Assembly: GCA_013696965.1 (NCBI GenBank)
Contig: JACCXN010000056.1
Location: 1 to 64,000 of the forward strand
Direction: 5' to 3'
DNA: 64,000 nucleotides
Source: Bacteroidota bacterium
GTDB taxonomy: Bacteria; Bacteroidota; Bacteroidia; JACCXN01
Shown here in pieces: positions 8,779 through 17,537 of this stretch (positions are counted from its first letter, which is position 1; the number at the start of each line of letters is the position of its first letter). The position numbers and the translations under genes were made by a program. The notes beneath the pieces were generated by a model that did not search any database, had not been told where the DNA came from, and saw only the letters and a list, made by a program, of their open reading frames with translations.

Positions 8779-9613
8779 CAATCAAAGCAAAAAAAGTAAT
8801 AATTGCGGCTCTTGAAACTCCTTTTGCAACTCTATCTCCAGCCAGCCTTGCTTTTTCCTCTGCTTGCATTGTTATTTCATCTATTCTTCCTTCCAAATGA
8901 TCAATTTGAGCCTCTGCTTCTGCTCGGCTTTTGCCTGTTCTTGCAACAATTATATTAATTAGGTTCTCTCTGTCAACATTACCTGCTGATTTTCTATATT
9001 CTCTGAACGCTTGTGCAATTTCTGGTGCTGATTCCATTTGGCCTCCTGTTGTTGTAATTGTTTCAGAAATGCCCGATTGCTTTAAGAGCAATTCAACTTC
9101 TTGTTGGATAGTCTCCAATGTAATACCTCTTTGCTCTAACTGAGCTCCAATCACTGGGCCCATTTCAGATACGCCTTCGCCTGCAATTGCTAATGTTTTA
9201 CCTATCACACTTCCAACCCCACTTATTATTCCTCCAATAGCAGTTGTTAGTAAATAAAAGGATAATATGGTGTATAAGCCCCAGGTAAGAATTCCATGAA
9301 AAACTTTGCTGTAAGTATTTATAGCACCAGCAAATTTTCCAGCTACCCAACCTCCTGTAAACAGGGATAATAAAACTGTTACAACCCACCAGATTATGGC
9401 TCCGATACCCAAGCCTTCCATAGGATATTCCTGAGATAATGGATTAACAGTTGCCAGCCCAATTGAAATTCCCAATAGTGTTAATAGGAACTGAAAAATA
9501 AAAGCAATTATTAGTCCTGCAAACACACTGCTCCAGGAAATAAAATTTAAAAAACCTCTTCTGGGTTTTGTTCCTTCAGTATAAAATTCTGAATTTGTTG
9601 TTGGATTTTCCAT
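8699..9613 (-). CDS. Conserved integral membrane protein, 304 aa
   Basis: A multi-pass inner-membrane protein. After a short polar N-terminus come hydrophobic segments at roughly 27-55 (SVFAGLIIAFIFQFLLTLLG), 70-95, 105-130, and a Gly-rich stretch near 125-145. About 110 residues of polar, probably helical sequence follow (VELLLKQSGISETITTTGGQ; ARTGKSRAEAEAQIDHLEG), then a final membrane helix with a short basic tail (GAGIAKREYDVTDKK). The N-terminal WxSVFAGxxxA motif recurs in uncharacterised membrane proteins of many bacteria. Function unknown. Its 3' end is tandemly duplicated downstream. Confidence 0.75.
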   Translation of the reverse strand: MENPTTNSEFYTEGTKPRRGFLNFISWSSVFAGLIIAFIFQFLLTLLGISIGLATVNPLSQEYPMEGLGIGAIIWWVVTVLLSLFTGGWVAGKFAGAINTYSKVFHGILTWGLYTILSFYLLTTAIGGIISGVGSVIGKTLAIAGEGVSEMGPVIGAQLEQRGITLETIQQEVELLLKQSGISETITTTGGQMESAPEIAQAFREYRKSAGNVDRENLINIIVARTGKSRAEAEAQIDHLEGRIDEITMQAEEKARLAGDRVAKGVSRAAIITFFALIVGAIAAAFGAGIAKREYDVTDKKIIV

Positions 9614-9934
9614 TTTTTATGATTTAATATTTCTTGTTTGATTTATTTATTTATTTACTTCTATTGAAGGTAATTATTTTTGCTGCATTTACAAAGCTTC
9701 ACTTTTTGTGCCCTTGTTATTGATTCTAATAACATTACATTGAATTATTAAGTTGCAAATGCTTTCTCATAAATGCGACATTAATTATTTTATTATTTAA
9801 TTCCAGCAAGTTTAAACAACTGCTTAATCCTCTTGTTTTTTATTAGAATAAAAATCATGCCCTATATAAATTGGAATGAAAAACAATAAAAAATTATTAT
9901 TAACCAATTGTTTTTAAATTGTTTAAATATGTAA

Positions 9935-10111
9935 ATGGAAAGTGATAGTTTAATATTTAACACTAAACTTTATTCCCAAAAAGAGTATTGGGAGAAAAGA
10001 GAACGACTTTTGAAAAATGGAAGATTCTCCTGGTGTGCCCAATCAAAAGCTCCCTGCAAGAATAATTTTTATAATTCCTGTTTTTTTGGTAATTTAATGG
10101 AACAGAAATGA
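9935..10111 (+). CDS. Possible small Cys-containing protein, 58 aa
   Basis: An ATG-to-TGA frame of 58 codons. It is polar and aromatic at the start (LYSQKEYWEKRERLL) and then carries three Cys spaced C-x6-C-x7-C (residues 34, 41 and 49). The composition is unlike random AT-rich spacer, with several Trp, Arg and Cys. It starts 101 bases before the GH13 gene, on the same strand, and could be in the same transcript. No family recognised. It may also be chance, since the A-rich leader is weak evidence. Confidence 0.4.
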   Translation: MESDSLIFNTKLYSQKEYWEKRERLLKNGRFSWCAQSKAPCKNNFYNSCFFGNLMEQK

Positions 10112-10211
10112 AGATTTGGTCATTTTTCGAAGGTTTCTAATTCATTCATTGTAACACCTATTAGTTTGAAATAGAAATACAGTAAAAACCAATATTATTA
10201 AAGATTAGTTT

Positions 10212-11837
10212 ATGAAAGACCTATGGTACCATAATGCAATTATATATGCCCTTGATGTAGAAACATATATGGATTCCAACGGAAATGGCATAGGAGACTT
10301 TGAGGGTCTTGTGGAAAAGCTTGATTATCTCTCAGGTCTGGGAGTAAATTGTTTGTGGTTAAGGCCGTTTTTTCCGTCTCCCTTGGTGGATGATGGTTAT
10401 GATGTGAAGGATTATTACAATGTTGATCAGAGGTTTGGGAATTTAGGGGATTTCGTTAATTTTACTACCAAGGCAACTACATACGGAATCCGTGTAATAA
10501 TTGATCTTGTTGCCAATCACACATCCGATCAGCATGAATGGTTTCAACAGGCAAGAATGGATGTAAATTCCAAATATAGGAATTATTATATCTGGGCAGA
10601 TAAACCCCTGGAGGAATATAAACAGGAAAATATCCTTAAAGAAGAGGGAATATGGCATTTTGATAAACAAGCAGGTGCCTATTATTTGCATCATTTTTAC
10701 AAAGAACAACCCGATTTAAATATTTCTAATCCCGAAGTTAGAAAGGAGATAAAAAAAATTATGGGCTTTTGGTTAAAACTAGGAATTTCCGGGTTTCGCA
10801 TTGATGCTGCTCATATATTAATTAGAGAAATTGGGAATGAAAAAATAAATACAGCCAAAGTACTCGATGTGCTTGATGAAATGAGAGAATTTATAAATAG
10901 CCGAAACAGTGAGGCTGTTTTACTTGCGGAGGCAAATGTGAAGGTAGATGAACTTCACCTTTTTTTTGGAAATGGAAAAAGAATGCATTTGCTCTTTGAT
11001 TTTATAACCAATAAAAATTTGTTTTTAGCAATGGCCAGGGAAGATCCCCAGCCTCTTATATCTGCATTAAACAATATTAGGGGTATAAGCGGCCAATGGG
11101 TTAATTTTTTACGCCATCACGATGAACTTAACCTGGAGATGCTTGAAGAGAGTCAAAGGAATGAAGTTTTTGAGGCTTTTGCACCAGAACAGGACATGAG
11201 GATTTATGGCCATGGGATAAGAAGAAGGCTTCCACCTATGCTAAATGGGGACAGGAAAAAAATGGAATTAATTTATTCAGTAATGTTTAGTTTACCAGGA
11301 ATTCCATTAATTAATTATGGCGAAGAAATAGCAATGGGCGATGATCTTAGCCAAAAAGGCAGATCGAGTGTTAGAACAATTATGCAATGGGATAATTTAA
11401 AAAATTCCGGTTTTTCAAAAGCTCCAGCCTTGATGCTTGAACATTCATTAATTGACTTTGGGGAATTTGATTATAAAAAGATAAATGTGAATGAACAACA
11501 AAACAATCCGGATTCCTTTTTAAATTGGATGCAGCGCCTTATTAGTACCAGAAAACAATGCCCACAATTGGGTTATGGACAATGGAGAGTACTTGAAAGC
11601 GACACAAAGTCTGTTTTCTCTTTTTATTGTGAATATGAAAAGGATAGAATTGTTTTATTGCATAATTTTAAAGGAGTTAAGTGTGATATAAAGCTGGATG
11701 GTTCAGTTAAAAAGTTTGAAAATTTGATTGAAATATTCAGCAACCGAAAATACCCTACAATTGAAACACTTAATGCTCCAATATCCATTGATGAGTATGG
11801 ATATAGGTGGTTTAAATGCAATGCAGGCTTTGAATGA
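10212..11837 (+). CDS. GH13 alpha-amylase family enzyme, trehalose-synthase-like
   Basis: A 541-residue cytosolic enzyme with a (beta/alpha)8 barrel over about residues 5-430 and a beta-sandwich at the end. The opening (LWYHNAIIYALDVETYMDSN then GIGDFEGLVEKLDYL) and DDGYDVKDYYNVD closely resemble trehalose synthase (TreS, GH13_16), which interconverts maltose and trehalose. The catalytic triad is present: Asp198 (GFRIDAA), Glu240 (LLAEANV), Asp304 (RHHDE), with DLVANHTSDQH as region I. TreS-type synthases commonly have this length. An alpha-glucosidase or a related transferase specificity cannot be excluded. The gene stands apart from the trehalose cluster at 25-33 kb and is followed by a strong hairpin. 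Confidence 0.8.
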   Translation: MKDLWYHNAIIYALDVETYMDSNGNGIGDFEGLVEKLDYLSGLGVNCLWLRPFFPSPLVDDGYDVKDYYNVDQRFGNLGDFVNFTTKATTYGIRVIIDLVANHTSDQHEWFQQARMDVNSKYRNYYIWADKPLEEYKQENILKEEGIWHFDKQAGAYYLHHFYKEQPDLNISNPEVRKEIKKIMGFWLKLGISGFRIDAAHILIREIGNEKINTAKVLDVLDEMREFINSRNSEAVLLAEANVKVDELHLFFGNGKRMHLLFDFITNKNLFLAMAREDPQPLISALNNIRGISGQWVNFLRHHDELNLEMLEESQRNEVFEAFAPEQDMRIYGHGIRRRLPPMLNGDRKKMELIYSVMFSLPGIPLINYGEEIAMGDDLSQKGRSSVRTIMQWDNLKNSGFSKAPALMLEHSLIDFGEFDYKKINVNEQQNNPDSFLNWMQRLISTRKQCPQLGYGQWRVLESDTKSVFSFYCEYEKDRIVLLHNFKGVKCDIKLDGSVKKFENLIEIFSNRKYPTIETLNAPISIDEYGYRWFKCNAGFE

Positions 11838-11930
11838 AAATTCCACTTTGCATTATTAGGAAATTGCAGAAATTCCAGGTAGGTAAGGTGCTATAACAAT
11901 TGATTTTTGAATTATAGCAAATAGTTTAAG

Positions 11931-11958
11931 GGCCTGCAAATTATTTAATTTGCAGGCC
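11931..11958. terminator. Bidirectional hairpin terminator
   Basis: A perfect 13-bp inverted repeat (ggcctgcaaatta and its complement) lies between the convergent GH13 gene and the gene ending at 11972, and is followed by runs of A or T on either strand. Confidence 0.8.
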
Positions 11959-11971
11959 TTAAAACCATTTT

Positions 11972-12244
11972 TCATTTTGCTTTTTCTTTCTTTTTTGTTT
12001 CTGGTATTTTTGCTTTGGTTGCAGTTTTTGCTGCCTTAGAACTGCCTCCTGTTTTTTTCAAAATAGGAAGTCCGGTTCTTTCGCTTTCAATAACTTCATA
12101 CCCTTCCGGGAGTTTGTCTAAAGCGCTTTCTCTGGGTTCTTTTGCAAAGAAAAACAAATCTCTGTTTGAGGTTCCACCTCTTCCTGCTTTTCTTGAATGC
12201 AGGTAATAAGTTTGTCCTCTTGAATTTTTATGTGAATAAGCCAT
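11972..12244 (-). CDS. Small basic hypothetical protein, 90 aa
   Basis: A 90-residue soluble protein. The N-terminal half has a compact, conserved-looking pattern (HKNSRGQTYYLHSRKAGRGG then RDLFFFAKEP), with a predicted beta hairpin and the phrase LPEGYEVIESERTGLPILKK. The last 25 residues are a lysine- and alanine-rich tail (KAAKTATKAK). Similar small proteins are known from archaea and bacteria without a role. The basic tail suggests nucleic-acid or ribosome contact, which is only inference. Monocistronic, ending at the shared hairpin. Confidence 0.7.
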   Translation of the reverse strand: MAYSHKNSRGQTYYLHSRKAGRGGTSNRDLFFFAKEPRESALDKLPEGYEVIESERTGLPILKKTGGSSKAAKTATKAKIPETKKKEKAK

Positions 12245-12475
12245 ATCAATAAATGTTTAAAGTTTGATTAATACTTTTAAACTTTTATGCCTAACTCAAA
12301 CAATTGTTAAATAGGCTAACAATCAACAGGTTAAAATTCGTTAAAAGAAGACAGCTAAATATAATCAGGTAAAAACAAGGCATTTTTACCCAAAACGGGA
12401 AAAAATAACAACTCAATTCCTTAAAATCGAATCAAAACATACCAGAAATAGTTTTATTGAATTTTTACTGTTTTC

Positions 12476-12991
12476 TTATATTCGTTTCATGTGTTTTTCG
12501 AATTCCTTTACCTGGTCACTGAGCAACTTGTGCTTATCTGCTTTTTTAGCTTCCTGAAGGTAATGAGTAGCTACTTTTTTGTTTCTTTTGGAAAGATAAA
12601 TTCCAGCCAAATTAAGGTTTGCTATGGCCTGGTCATTTTTCATTCTTAGTCCGGTTGAAAGAGCCGTTTTAAAAAACTTTTCAGCCTTATTCATTCCTCT
12701 TAACTGGGTTTCAACCAATCCTTTAAGAAAATAATAATAGGCATGTTGGCTTTTAATTAATTTTTCAGGATGCTTGATTTTGTTTAAAATTTTTTCGCAT
12801 TTTTCCGGCTTACCCTTACGCATAAAATAAAAAGCAAGCATAATATACTCATTCTTGAAAATCGTTAGCAATATAAAACCCGATAGAAGTATTAGCAGAA
12901 TTCCGTAAAAGATATTAAAAAGATAAAACTGGTAAATGGCAAAAGCAGTAATAAGGGCAATTGAAACTATTTTTATTTGTTTATTGTACAT
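12476..12991 (-). CDS. Membrane-anchored TPR-like protein, 171 aa
   Basis: Two hydrophobic helices near the N-terminus (about residues 8-25 and 28-46) are followed by a cytosolic or periplasmic helical-repeat domain. At least two TPR-like pairs can be read (AYYYFLKGLVETQLRGMNKAEKFF and AIANLNLAGIYLSKRNKKVA). The protein probably tethers a partner at the membrane, but no partner is suggested by the neighbours. Divergent from the gene at 13111. Confidence 0.75.
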   Translation of the reverse strand: MYNKQIKIVSIALITAFAIYQFYLFNIFYGILLILLSGFILLTIFKNEYIMLAFYFMRKGKPEKCEKILNKIKHPEKLIKSQHAYYYFLKGLVETQLRGMNKAEKFFKTALSTGLRMKNDQAIANLNLAGIYLSKRNKKVATHYLQEAKKADKHKLLSDQVKEFEKHMKRI

Positions 12992-13110
12992 AACACTTTA
13001 CAGATTGATTGAATTTAGGGGGACAAAGGTAATGAAGCTTTCTAAAATTAAACTATAAATTCAATTGAAAATAATTAAAATGCTAGCTTTACTGTTTCAT
13101 AAGGCATTTG

Positions 13111-13836
13111 ATGAAGATTTCATTCTTTTTTTTCGCTTTTTTTATCCTTTTCACTGTAAATTGTTATGCCCAGGAGATAGGGGCAACCGAAAATCAAAAA
13201 ATTCATGTAAGTGGAATAGTTAAGGATGCAAATTCTGGCTATGCACTTGCTAATCTTATGATTATAAATAAAACAAGCAGTACAGGTTTTTTTTGTGGTT
13301 CCGATGGTAGGTTTTCCCATTATTTTTTAAAAAACGACTCCCTTATTTTTTCAGTTGTAAACTATAAGACTATAACCCTTTGTTTTAGGGATTCTTTATT
13401 AAGCAATACGTATGAGATCACTGTTCAAATGCAAGGCTTAATAATTGATTTGAATCAAGTTGATATTTTTCCCGAGAAGAGTTTTTCAGAGATACAAAAG
13501 CAAATTGATGAACTCGGGGTTGATTATCATTATAAGGTTCAGGGAATAAATGCAATTAGCAGTCCTATTACTTTTTTGTATGAGCGATTCAGCAGGTTTG
13601 AGCAGCAAAAAAAAATTGCAGCTGAATTATACAATGAAGACAATAAAAAAGAATTATTAAAAGATCTTTTTAAAAAATACATTAAAGCTGACATTATTGA
13701 TCTTAATGAAAAAGACTTTGAAGCATTTATCTTTTTTTGCAATTTGCCCCAAGAGTTCATTCAAAATGCTTCCCAATATGAGTTAACCATTACCATAAAG
13801 ACAAAGTATGCCCAGTTTTTAGTTTTAAATAAGTAA
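13111..13836 (+). CDS. Secreted protein with carboxypeptidase-regulatory-like domain
   Basis: A 241-residue exported protein. The signal peptide ends near CYAQ (residue about 21). Residues 30-115 form a carboxypeptidase-D regulatory-like beta sandwich (IHVSGIVKDANSGYALANLM, then SDGRFSHYF, FSVVNYKT), a module common at the N-terminus of Bacteroidota TonB receptors and surface proteins. The remainder is helical and polar (EKSFSEIQKQIDELGV; KKELLKDLFKKYIKADII), without an outer-membrane barrel. The start is the ATG at 13111; the frame also opens at an adjacent TTG at 13108. Likely periplasmic; role unknown. Confidence 0.8.
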   Translation: MKISFFFFAFFILFTVNCYAQEIGATENQKIHVSGIVKDANSGYALANLMIINKTSSTGFFCGSDGRFSHYFLKNDSLIFSVVNYKTITLCFRDSLLSNTYEITVQMQGLIIDLNQVDIFPEKSFSEIQKQIDELGVDYHYKVQGINAISSPITFLYERFSRFEQQKKIAAELYNEDNKKELLKDLFKKYIKADIIDLNEKDFEAFIFFCNLPQEFIQNASQYELTITIKTKYAQFLVLNK

Positions 13837-13873
13837 AAATCTAATGGTTTAATTTAACCCAGGAATAATCATT

Positions 13874-14103
13874 TTACTTGATAAACCCGCCTGCTATTAT
13901 AGTTTGAATAAGAAAAATAAGCAGCGGCCACAAAAACACATTAAGTTTAATTCCCCCTAAAGTCTTTTGTTTTAATTCAGGGGAAAATGCCACATCAGGT
14001 CCGGGTTCATTTGCTGTTGTTGCTGCAATCAAAACTGCAATTAAAATTGTAACTGCAAAAATACTGCTGTTACCGAGTAATTTTTATAAAGGGTTTTTAT
14101 CAT
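13874..14103 (-). pseudogene. Frameshifted small two-helix membrane protein
   Basis: An ATG at 14103-14101 overlaps the stop of the upstream fragment (TAATG) and encodes MIKTLYK, then leaves frame. One extra base in the A-run at about 14079-14083 restores a continuous 76-residue frame with two membrane helices (IFAVTILIAVLIAATTA and LNVFLWPLLIFLIQTIIAGG) separated by a polar loop (NEPGPDVAFSPELKQKT). The last 69 codons are open up to the stop at 13874. This is either a real frameshift or an indel in a homopolymer. Function unknown. Confidence 0.6.
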
Positions 14104-14750
14104 TATTTTGGCATAATAACCAGCTTATCTTTTACCGCTTTTTCTCCTTCTATTTCCAGCGAATATACATAAATTCCGGCAGGCAATTGAGTTAAAGAAA
14201 GTTGATGTGTGCCATTTCTTCCCTGCAACTCTACCTCAATAGCTTTTTGACCGGTTAAAGTGTAAAAAATTATCCTGGCATTTTCCGAAGGTAACTGATA
14301 GGATAAAGTAAGTATATCAGAAGCAGGATTAGGATAAACACTTACAAAATTTTCCATTTCTTTTTCTGAAGAAATAGTTGCAAGGGTTTCTGCATTTTCC
14401 TGTGCAGATGTTTTTGCTCCCGAAATATTTCCCGGCAACAGCTTCACTTCCTCCACATAAGTATCAAACACTTCATACAGCATAGCCTCGGCAGCAGTAT
14501 GGCCTTCTTTTTCCCTGTCTGCCGCTATTGTTTCCACTTCCAAACGTAAAAGCGTATCGGTTTCAAGTGTGTAAATGCCATCGGCAGATTGCCTCAGTTC
14601 CATATCAATTTGCCTGATTCTTATAAAATTAGTTAATTCAGATTGTTGCTGCAAATCAGTAAGTACCAATTCCGAATCAGCATACCTGCCTGCTTCCATG
14701 TAGGCATCTGCCAGCATTTTGCGTGCACTGATGTCCTGCCTGTTTTCCAA
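14103..14750 (-). pseudogene. C-terminal fragment of a T9SS-secreted protein
   Basis: 215 codons open from a TTG with an in-frame stop just upstream, and there is no signal peptide. The N-terminal part is helical and TPR-like (ARKMLADAYMEAGRYADSEL). The last 80 residues are a T9SS type A sorting domain (VSVYPNPASDILTLSYQLPS; LTQLPAGIYVYSLEIEGEKA). A cargo protein that lacks its signal peptide cannot be exported, so this is a 5'-truncated remnant of a larger surface protein. Its base composition is visibly more GC-rich than the flanks, consistent with acquisition or recombination. Confidence 0.75.
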
Positions 14751-14958
14751 AGTGGTTTTTTAATTTTCACAATCCCCACTTCCATTTTTATACCAGAAGT
14801 TCACTGTAAGAGATTTGATCCTTATAAGGCTTTTCACATGGAACATTCCTCCATAAAACAGGTGGTTTATTCCCCATTATTTTTCAAAACTCCACTTTTT
14901 CTTGCTCTGTATTTATTTGGTATAAAATTTCTGTCAATATGAATAGTATAAATTAAAA

Positions 14959-14966
14959 AAGGAGGG
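14959..14966 (+). promoter_or_regulatory. Strong Shine-Dalgarno sequence
   Basis: The sequence aaggaggg ends 8 bases before the ATG at 14975. Such a strong ribosome-binding site is unusual for this phylum and for this window, and it fixes the start of the Cys-rich gene. Confidence 0.7.
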
Positions 14967-14974
14967 AGTGCAAA

Positions 14975-15223
14975 ATGGGAAAATGTGAAAAATGTGGCAA
15001 TGATTATGACAATACTTTTGTTGTTGAACAAAATAATGAACAACACACCTTTGATAGCTTTGAATGTGCAATAAGCATGATGGCACCAAGATGTAAGCAT
15101 TGCAATTGCGCAATTATTGGCCATGGCGTTCAGGTGGTTGACAATATTTATTGTTGTGCACATTGTGCGCATGAAAGTGAACCAGCCAATGTGAAAGACA
15201 GGGTTTATAAAAATGAATTGTAA
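14975..15223 (+). CDS. Cys-rich zinc-ribbon / metallothionein-like protein, 82 aa
   Basis: A small cytosolic metal-binding protein with nine Cys. An N-terminal CxxC (Cys4, Cys7) pairs with Cys31, and the second half carries CKHCNC (40, 43, 45) and CCAHC (60, 61, 64), with His50 and others. The second half resembles bacterial metallothioneins in the order C-x2-C-x-C then YCCxxC. Similar proteins are annotated as hypothetical or metallothionein in proteobacteria and actinobacteria. A zinc or copper buffering role is likely but unproven. The strong Shine-Dalgarno and the broken-gene surroundings suggest possible transfer. Confidence 0.75.
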   Translation: MGKCEKCGNDYDNTFVVEQNNEQHTFDSFECAISMMAPRCKHCNCAIIGHGVQVVDNIYCCAHCAHESEPANVKDRVYKNEL

Positions 15224-15259
15224 TATTTGGAAATAGAGATTCTGATTAATCAATGAAAA

Positions 15260-15877
15260 ATGGTATTTTTGAAGGAAAATAACATTATGATGTTTCCTGT
15301 TGTCTATTTAATACTCACATTGATGCCAAATTCCCAATCCTTAAAAACAGAAACAGCCACTTTTGGAGCCGGCTGTTTTTGGTGTGTTGAAGCTGTTTTT
15401 GAAAGCCTTAAAGGTGTAGAATATGTTGTTTCAGGTTATTCAGGAGGAATGGTGAAAAATCCCGCATATAGGGAAGTGTGCATGGGTACAACCGGTCATG
15501 CCGAAGTTATTCAGGTTGTATTTAATCCGGAAATTATATCCTACAAAGAATTACTGGAGGTTTTTTGGAAAACACACGACCCAACTACCTTAAACAAACA
15601 AGGAGCAGATGTAGGTTCCCAATACCGATCAGCAATATTTTACCACGATGAAATGCAAAAAAAGCTTGCAAGCCAATATAAAGAAGCCCTTGATAAGTCA
15701 GGAATTTTTGACAAACCAATTGTAACAGAAATTAGCCCGCTAATAAATTTTTACAAAGCAGAGGAAACCCATCAGGATTACTATAGCAGAAACCCTAATC
15801 AGCCATACTGTTCAGTAGTAATAAATCCCAAACTCCAAAAATTAAGACAGGTATTTCAGGATAAATTGAAAGAATAA
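15260..15877 (+). CDS. msrA: Peptide-methionine (S)-S-oxide reductase
   Basis: Reduces methionine-S-sulfoxide in proteins. The signature GAGCFWCVEAVF puts the catalytic Cys at 39, followed by the family blocks SGYSGG, GHAEVIQV and DPTTLNKQGADVGSQYRSAI. The C-terminal part includes HQDYYSRNPNQPYCSVVI, with a possible recycling Cys. About 25 residues before the catalytic domain are hydrophobic (MMFPVVYLILTLMPNSQS), which suggests a periplasmic or membrane-anchored form. The start at 15260 or the internal ATG pair at 15287 are both possible. It lies 36 bases after the Cys-rich gene and may share its transcript, a plausible oxidative-stress pair. Confidence 0.92.
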   Translation: MVFLKENNIMMFPVVYLILTLMPNSQSLKTETATFGAGCFWCVEAVFESLKGVEYVVSGYSGGMVKNPAYREVCMGTTGHAEVIQVVFNPEIISYKELLEVFWKTHDPTTLNKQGADVGSQYRSAIFYHDEMQKKLASQYKEALDKSGIFDKPIVTEISPLINFYKAEETHQDYYSRNPNQPYCSVVINPKLQKLRQVFQDKLKE

Positions 15878-16347
15878 ATCGTATTAAGGATATTTATCCC
15901 TGTTGGTTTTCCATAAATTACCGGTGTTTATAATTTAAAAACTATTATTGTAAGGCAATACATATGAATTGCATGGAAAATTTATAAAAGTGTACTTTAA
16001 TCCTTGTTCTTTTTAATGCAATCGACCTGCTTTAATTTAAGAATAAAGCTTTGGATTCTTCTACAAAGGCAGCATTGTTTTTTACTTTAAACCCAAAGTA
16101 TTCTGCATGAAAAACTAGCCAAGTATAGTGTAATCCTTAAATTTATAAAATCATTAAATGTCCTTTTACTTTTCGGTATGTAGCTTATTTAAGGAATCTT
16201 AATCGCAATTTAAAGTACAATCAGGAAGGATGAATTAAATTAGAAAATTATTTGAAGATGGCTGGTTCTTTTGTTATTAACCCCAAAATTTTTAAGGAAT
16301 CTTTAGTAAATTAATATACTTTTACTTTCTAATTTAAAAAATTAAAC
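15878..16347. other. Intergenic region, nothing seen
   Basis: About 470 AT-rich bases between two plus-strand genes. I see no coding frame, repeat or strong hairpin. The promoter of the gene at 16348 is expected near the right end, where an AT-rich box (taatatactttta) lies about 35 bases upstream of the ATG. Confidence 0.5.
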
Positions 16348-17373
16348 ATGAAAGCACTTAAATACGTATTATTTTCAGTTATTGGAATTGTAGCAATTTT
16401 GTTAATAACAGGCTTGTTCTTATCCAAGGAAGCTCATTATGAACGATCCATTGTAATAAATGCACCTTTGGAATTGATAAATAAACAGATCAGCAGTCTG
16501 GAAAACATGAATTCATGGTCTCCCTGGAATGAATATGACCCTCAAATGAAGATAACTTATACGGGAAAAGATGGCCAGGTAGGTTCGGTGTTTCATTGGG
16601 AAGGGAATGAGGATGTTGGGAAAGGAAGTCAGGAAATTACCCTTATATCTGACACTAAAATTGAGACTAAGGTTATTTTTATTGAGCCTTGGAGCTCAGA
16701 AATGAAAGCCATATTTACATTGGAACCTGAAGCATCTGGAGTTAAGGTAACGTGGGCTTCGGATGGAACAAATCCTTATCCTTTTAATGTATTTTGTTTG
16801 TTTATGAATATGGATGAAATGATAGGAAAGGACTTTGAGAAAGGATTAAATAATTTGAAAGAAAAAGCAGAGAATTTAAATAAAGAGCAAAGGACATACA
16901 ATGGCTATACTATCAAAGAAATAACTCTTGAGCCACGTGTTTATTTGGCTAAAAAAGGAAATATTTCTTTTGATAAAATTGAGGGTTTTTACTTAGAAAA
17001 CCTTCCTGCAATTATGGAAAGCGTAAATAAAGCAGGAGTGGAGCTTTCAGGTGCTCCCTGTGGTTTGTTTTATCGTTGGGATACTGAAACTAATTCAGCA
17101 GAAATGGCCGCTGCAATGCCGGTAATTGAAAATGAAAAAATAAGTACGATAAAAAAGTTTGAGCGTATTGATGTAGGGGGAGGAAAAACATTACATATTG
17201 CTTTTTACGGATCCTATGAGAAAACAGAAGCAGCGCACAATGCAATGGATGAATACATGGTAGAAAAAGGACTCCATTTAAACGGAGAGGTTATAGAGGA
17301 ATATGTTACAGACCCATCAACTGAGCCAGATCCATCAAAATGGTTGACAAATATTTATTACGTTGTAAAGTAA
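16348..17373 (+). CDS. SRPBCC domain fused to GyrI-like effector-binding domain
   Basis: A 341-residue membrane-anchored protein. Residues 5-25 are a single hydrophobic helix (LFSVIGIVAILLITGLFL). Residues 30-170 are a START/polyketide-cyclase-like (SRPBCC) domain (YERSIVINAPLELINKQISS, MNSWSPWNEYDPQMK). Residues 180-341 are a GyrI-like/AraC effector-binding domain (GYTIKEITLEPRVYLAKKGN; YGSYEKTEAAHNAMDEYMV). Both domains bind small hydrophobic or cationic ligands in related proteins, but no DNA-binding region is present. This fusion is common in Bacteroidota and has no established role. Followed by a classic terminator. Confidence 0.85.
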   Translation: MKALKYVLFSVIGIVAILLITGLFLSKEAHYERSIVINAPLELINKQISSLENMNSWSPWNEYDPQMKITYTGKDGQVGSVFHWEGNEDVGKGSQEITLISDTKIETKVIFIEPWSSEMKAIFTLEPEASGVKVTWASDGTNPYPFNVFCLFMNMDEMIGKDFEKGLNNLKEKAENLNKEQRTYNGYTIKEITLEPRVYLAKKGNISFDKIEGFYLENLPAIMESVNKAGVELSGAPCGLFYRWDTETNSAEMAAAMPVIENEKISTIKKFERIDVGGGKTLHIAFYGSYEKTEAAHNAMDEYMVEKGLHLNGEVIEEYVTDPSTEPDPSKWLTNIYYVVK

Positions 17374-17395
17374 AATTTAATTTTTAATTTTTATC

Positions 17396-17421
17396 AAAGC
17401 TCCTTTTGGAGCTTTTTTTTT
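17396..17421 (+). terminator. Rho-independent terminator
   Basis: An 8-bp stem (aaagctcc / ggagcttt) with a TTTT loop, followed by a run of T. It ends the SRPBCC-GyrI gene. Confidence 0.9.
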
Positions 17422-17537
17422 GATTTGTAATTTTATTCATAAAAAAACAGGAATGAGGCTTTCGAATTGCTGATTTTTTTTAAATTTTTTTAGGGTAGGA
17501 TTTAATAAACATTTAGCTATAAGGATAAAGTGCACTA

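Noticed and set aside
14867-15253. 128-codon minus-strand frame
   Set aside because: Antisense to the Cys-rich gene, which has a strong Shine-Dalgarno and conserved Cys pattern.
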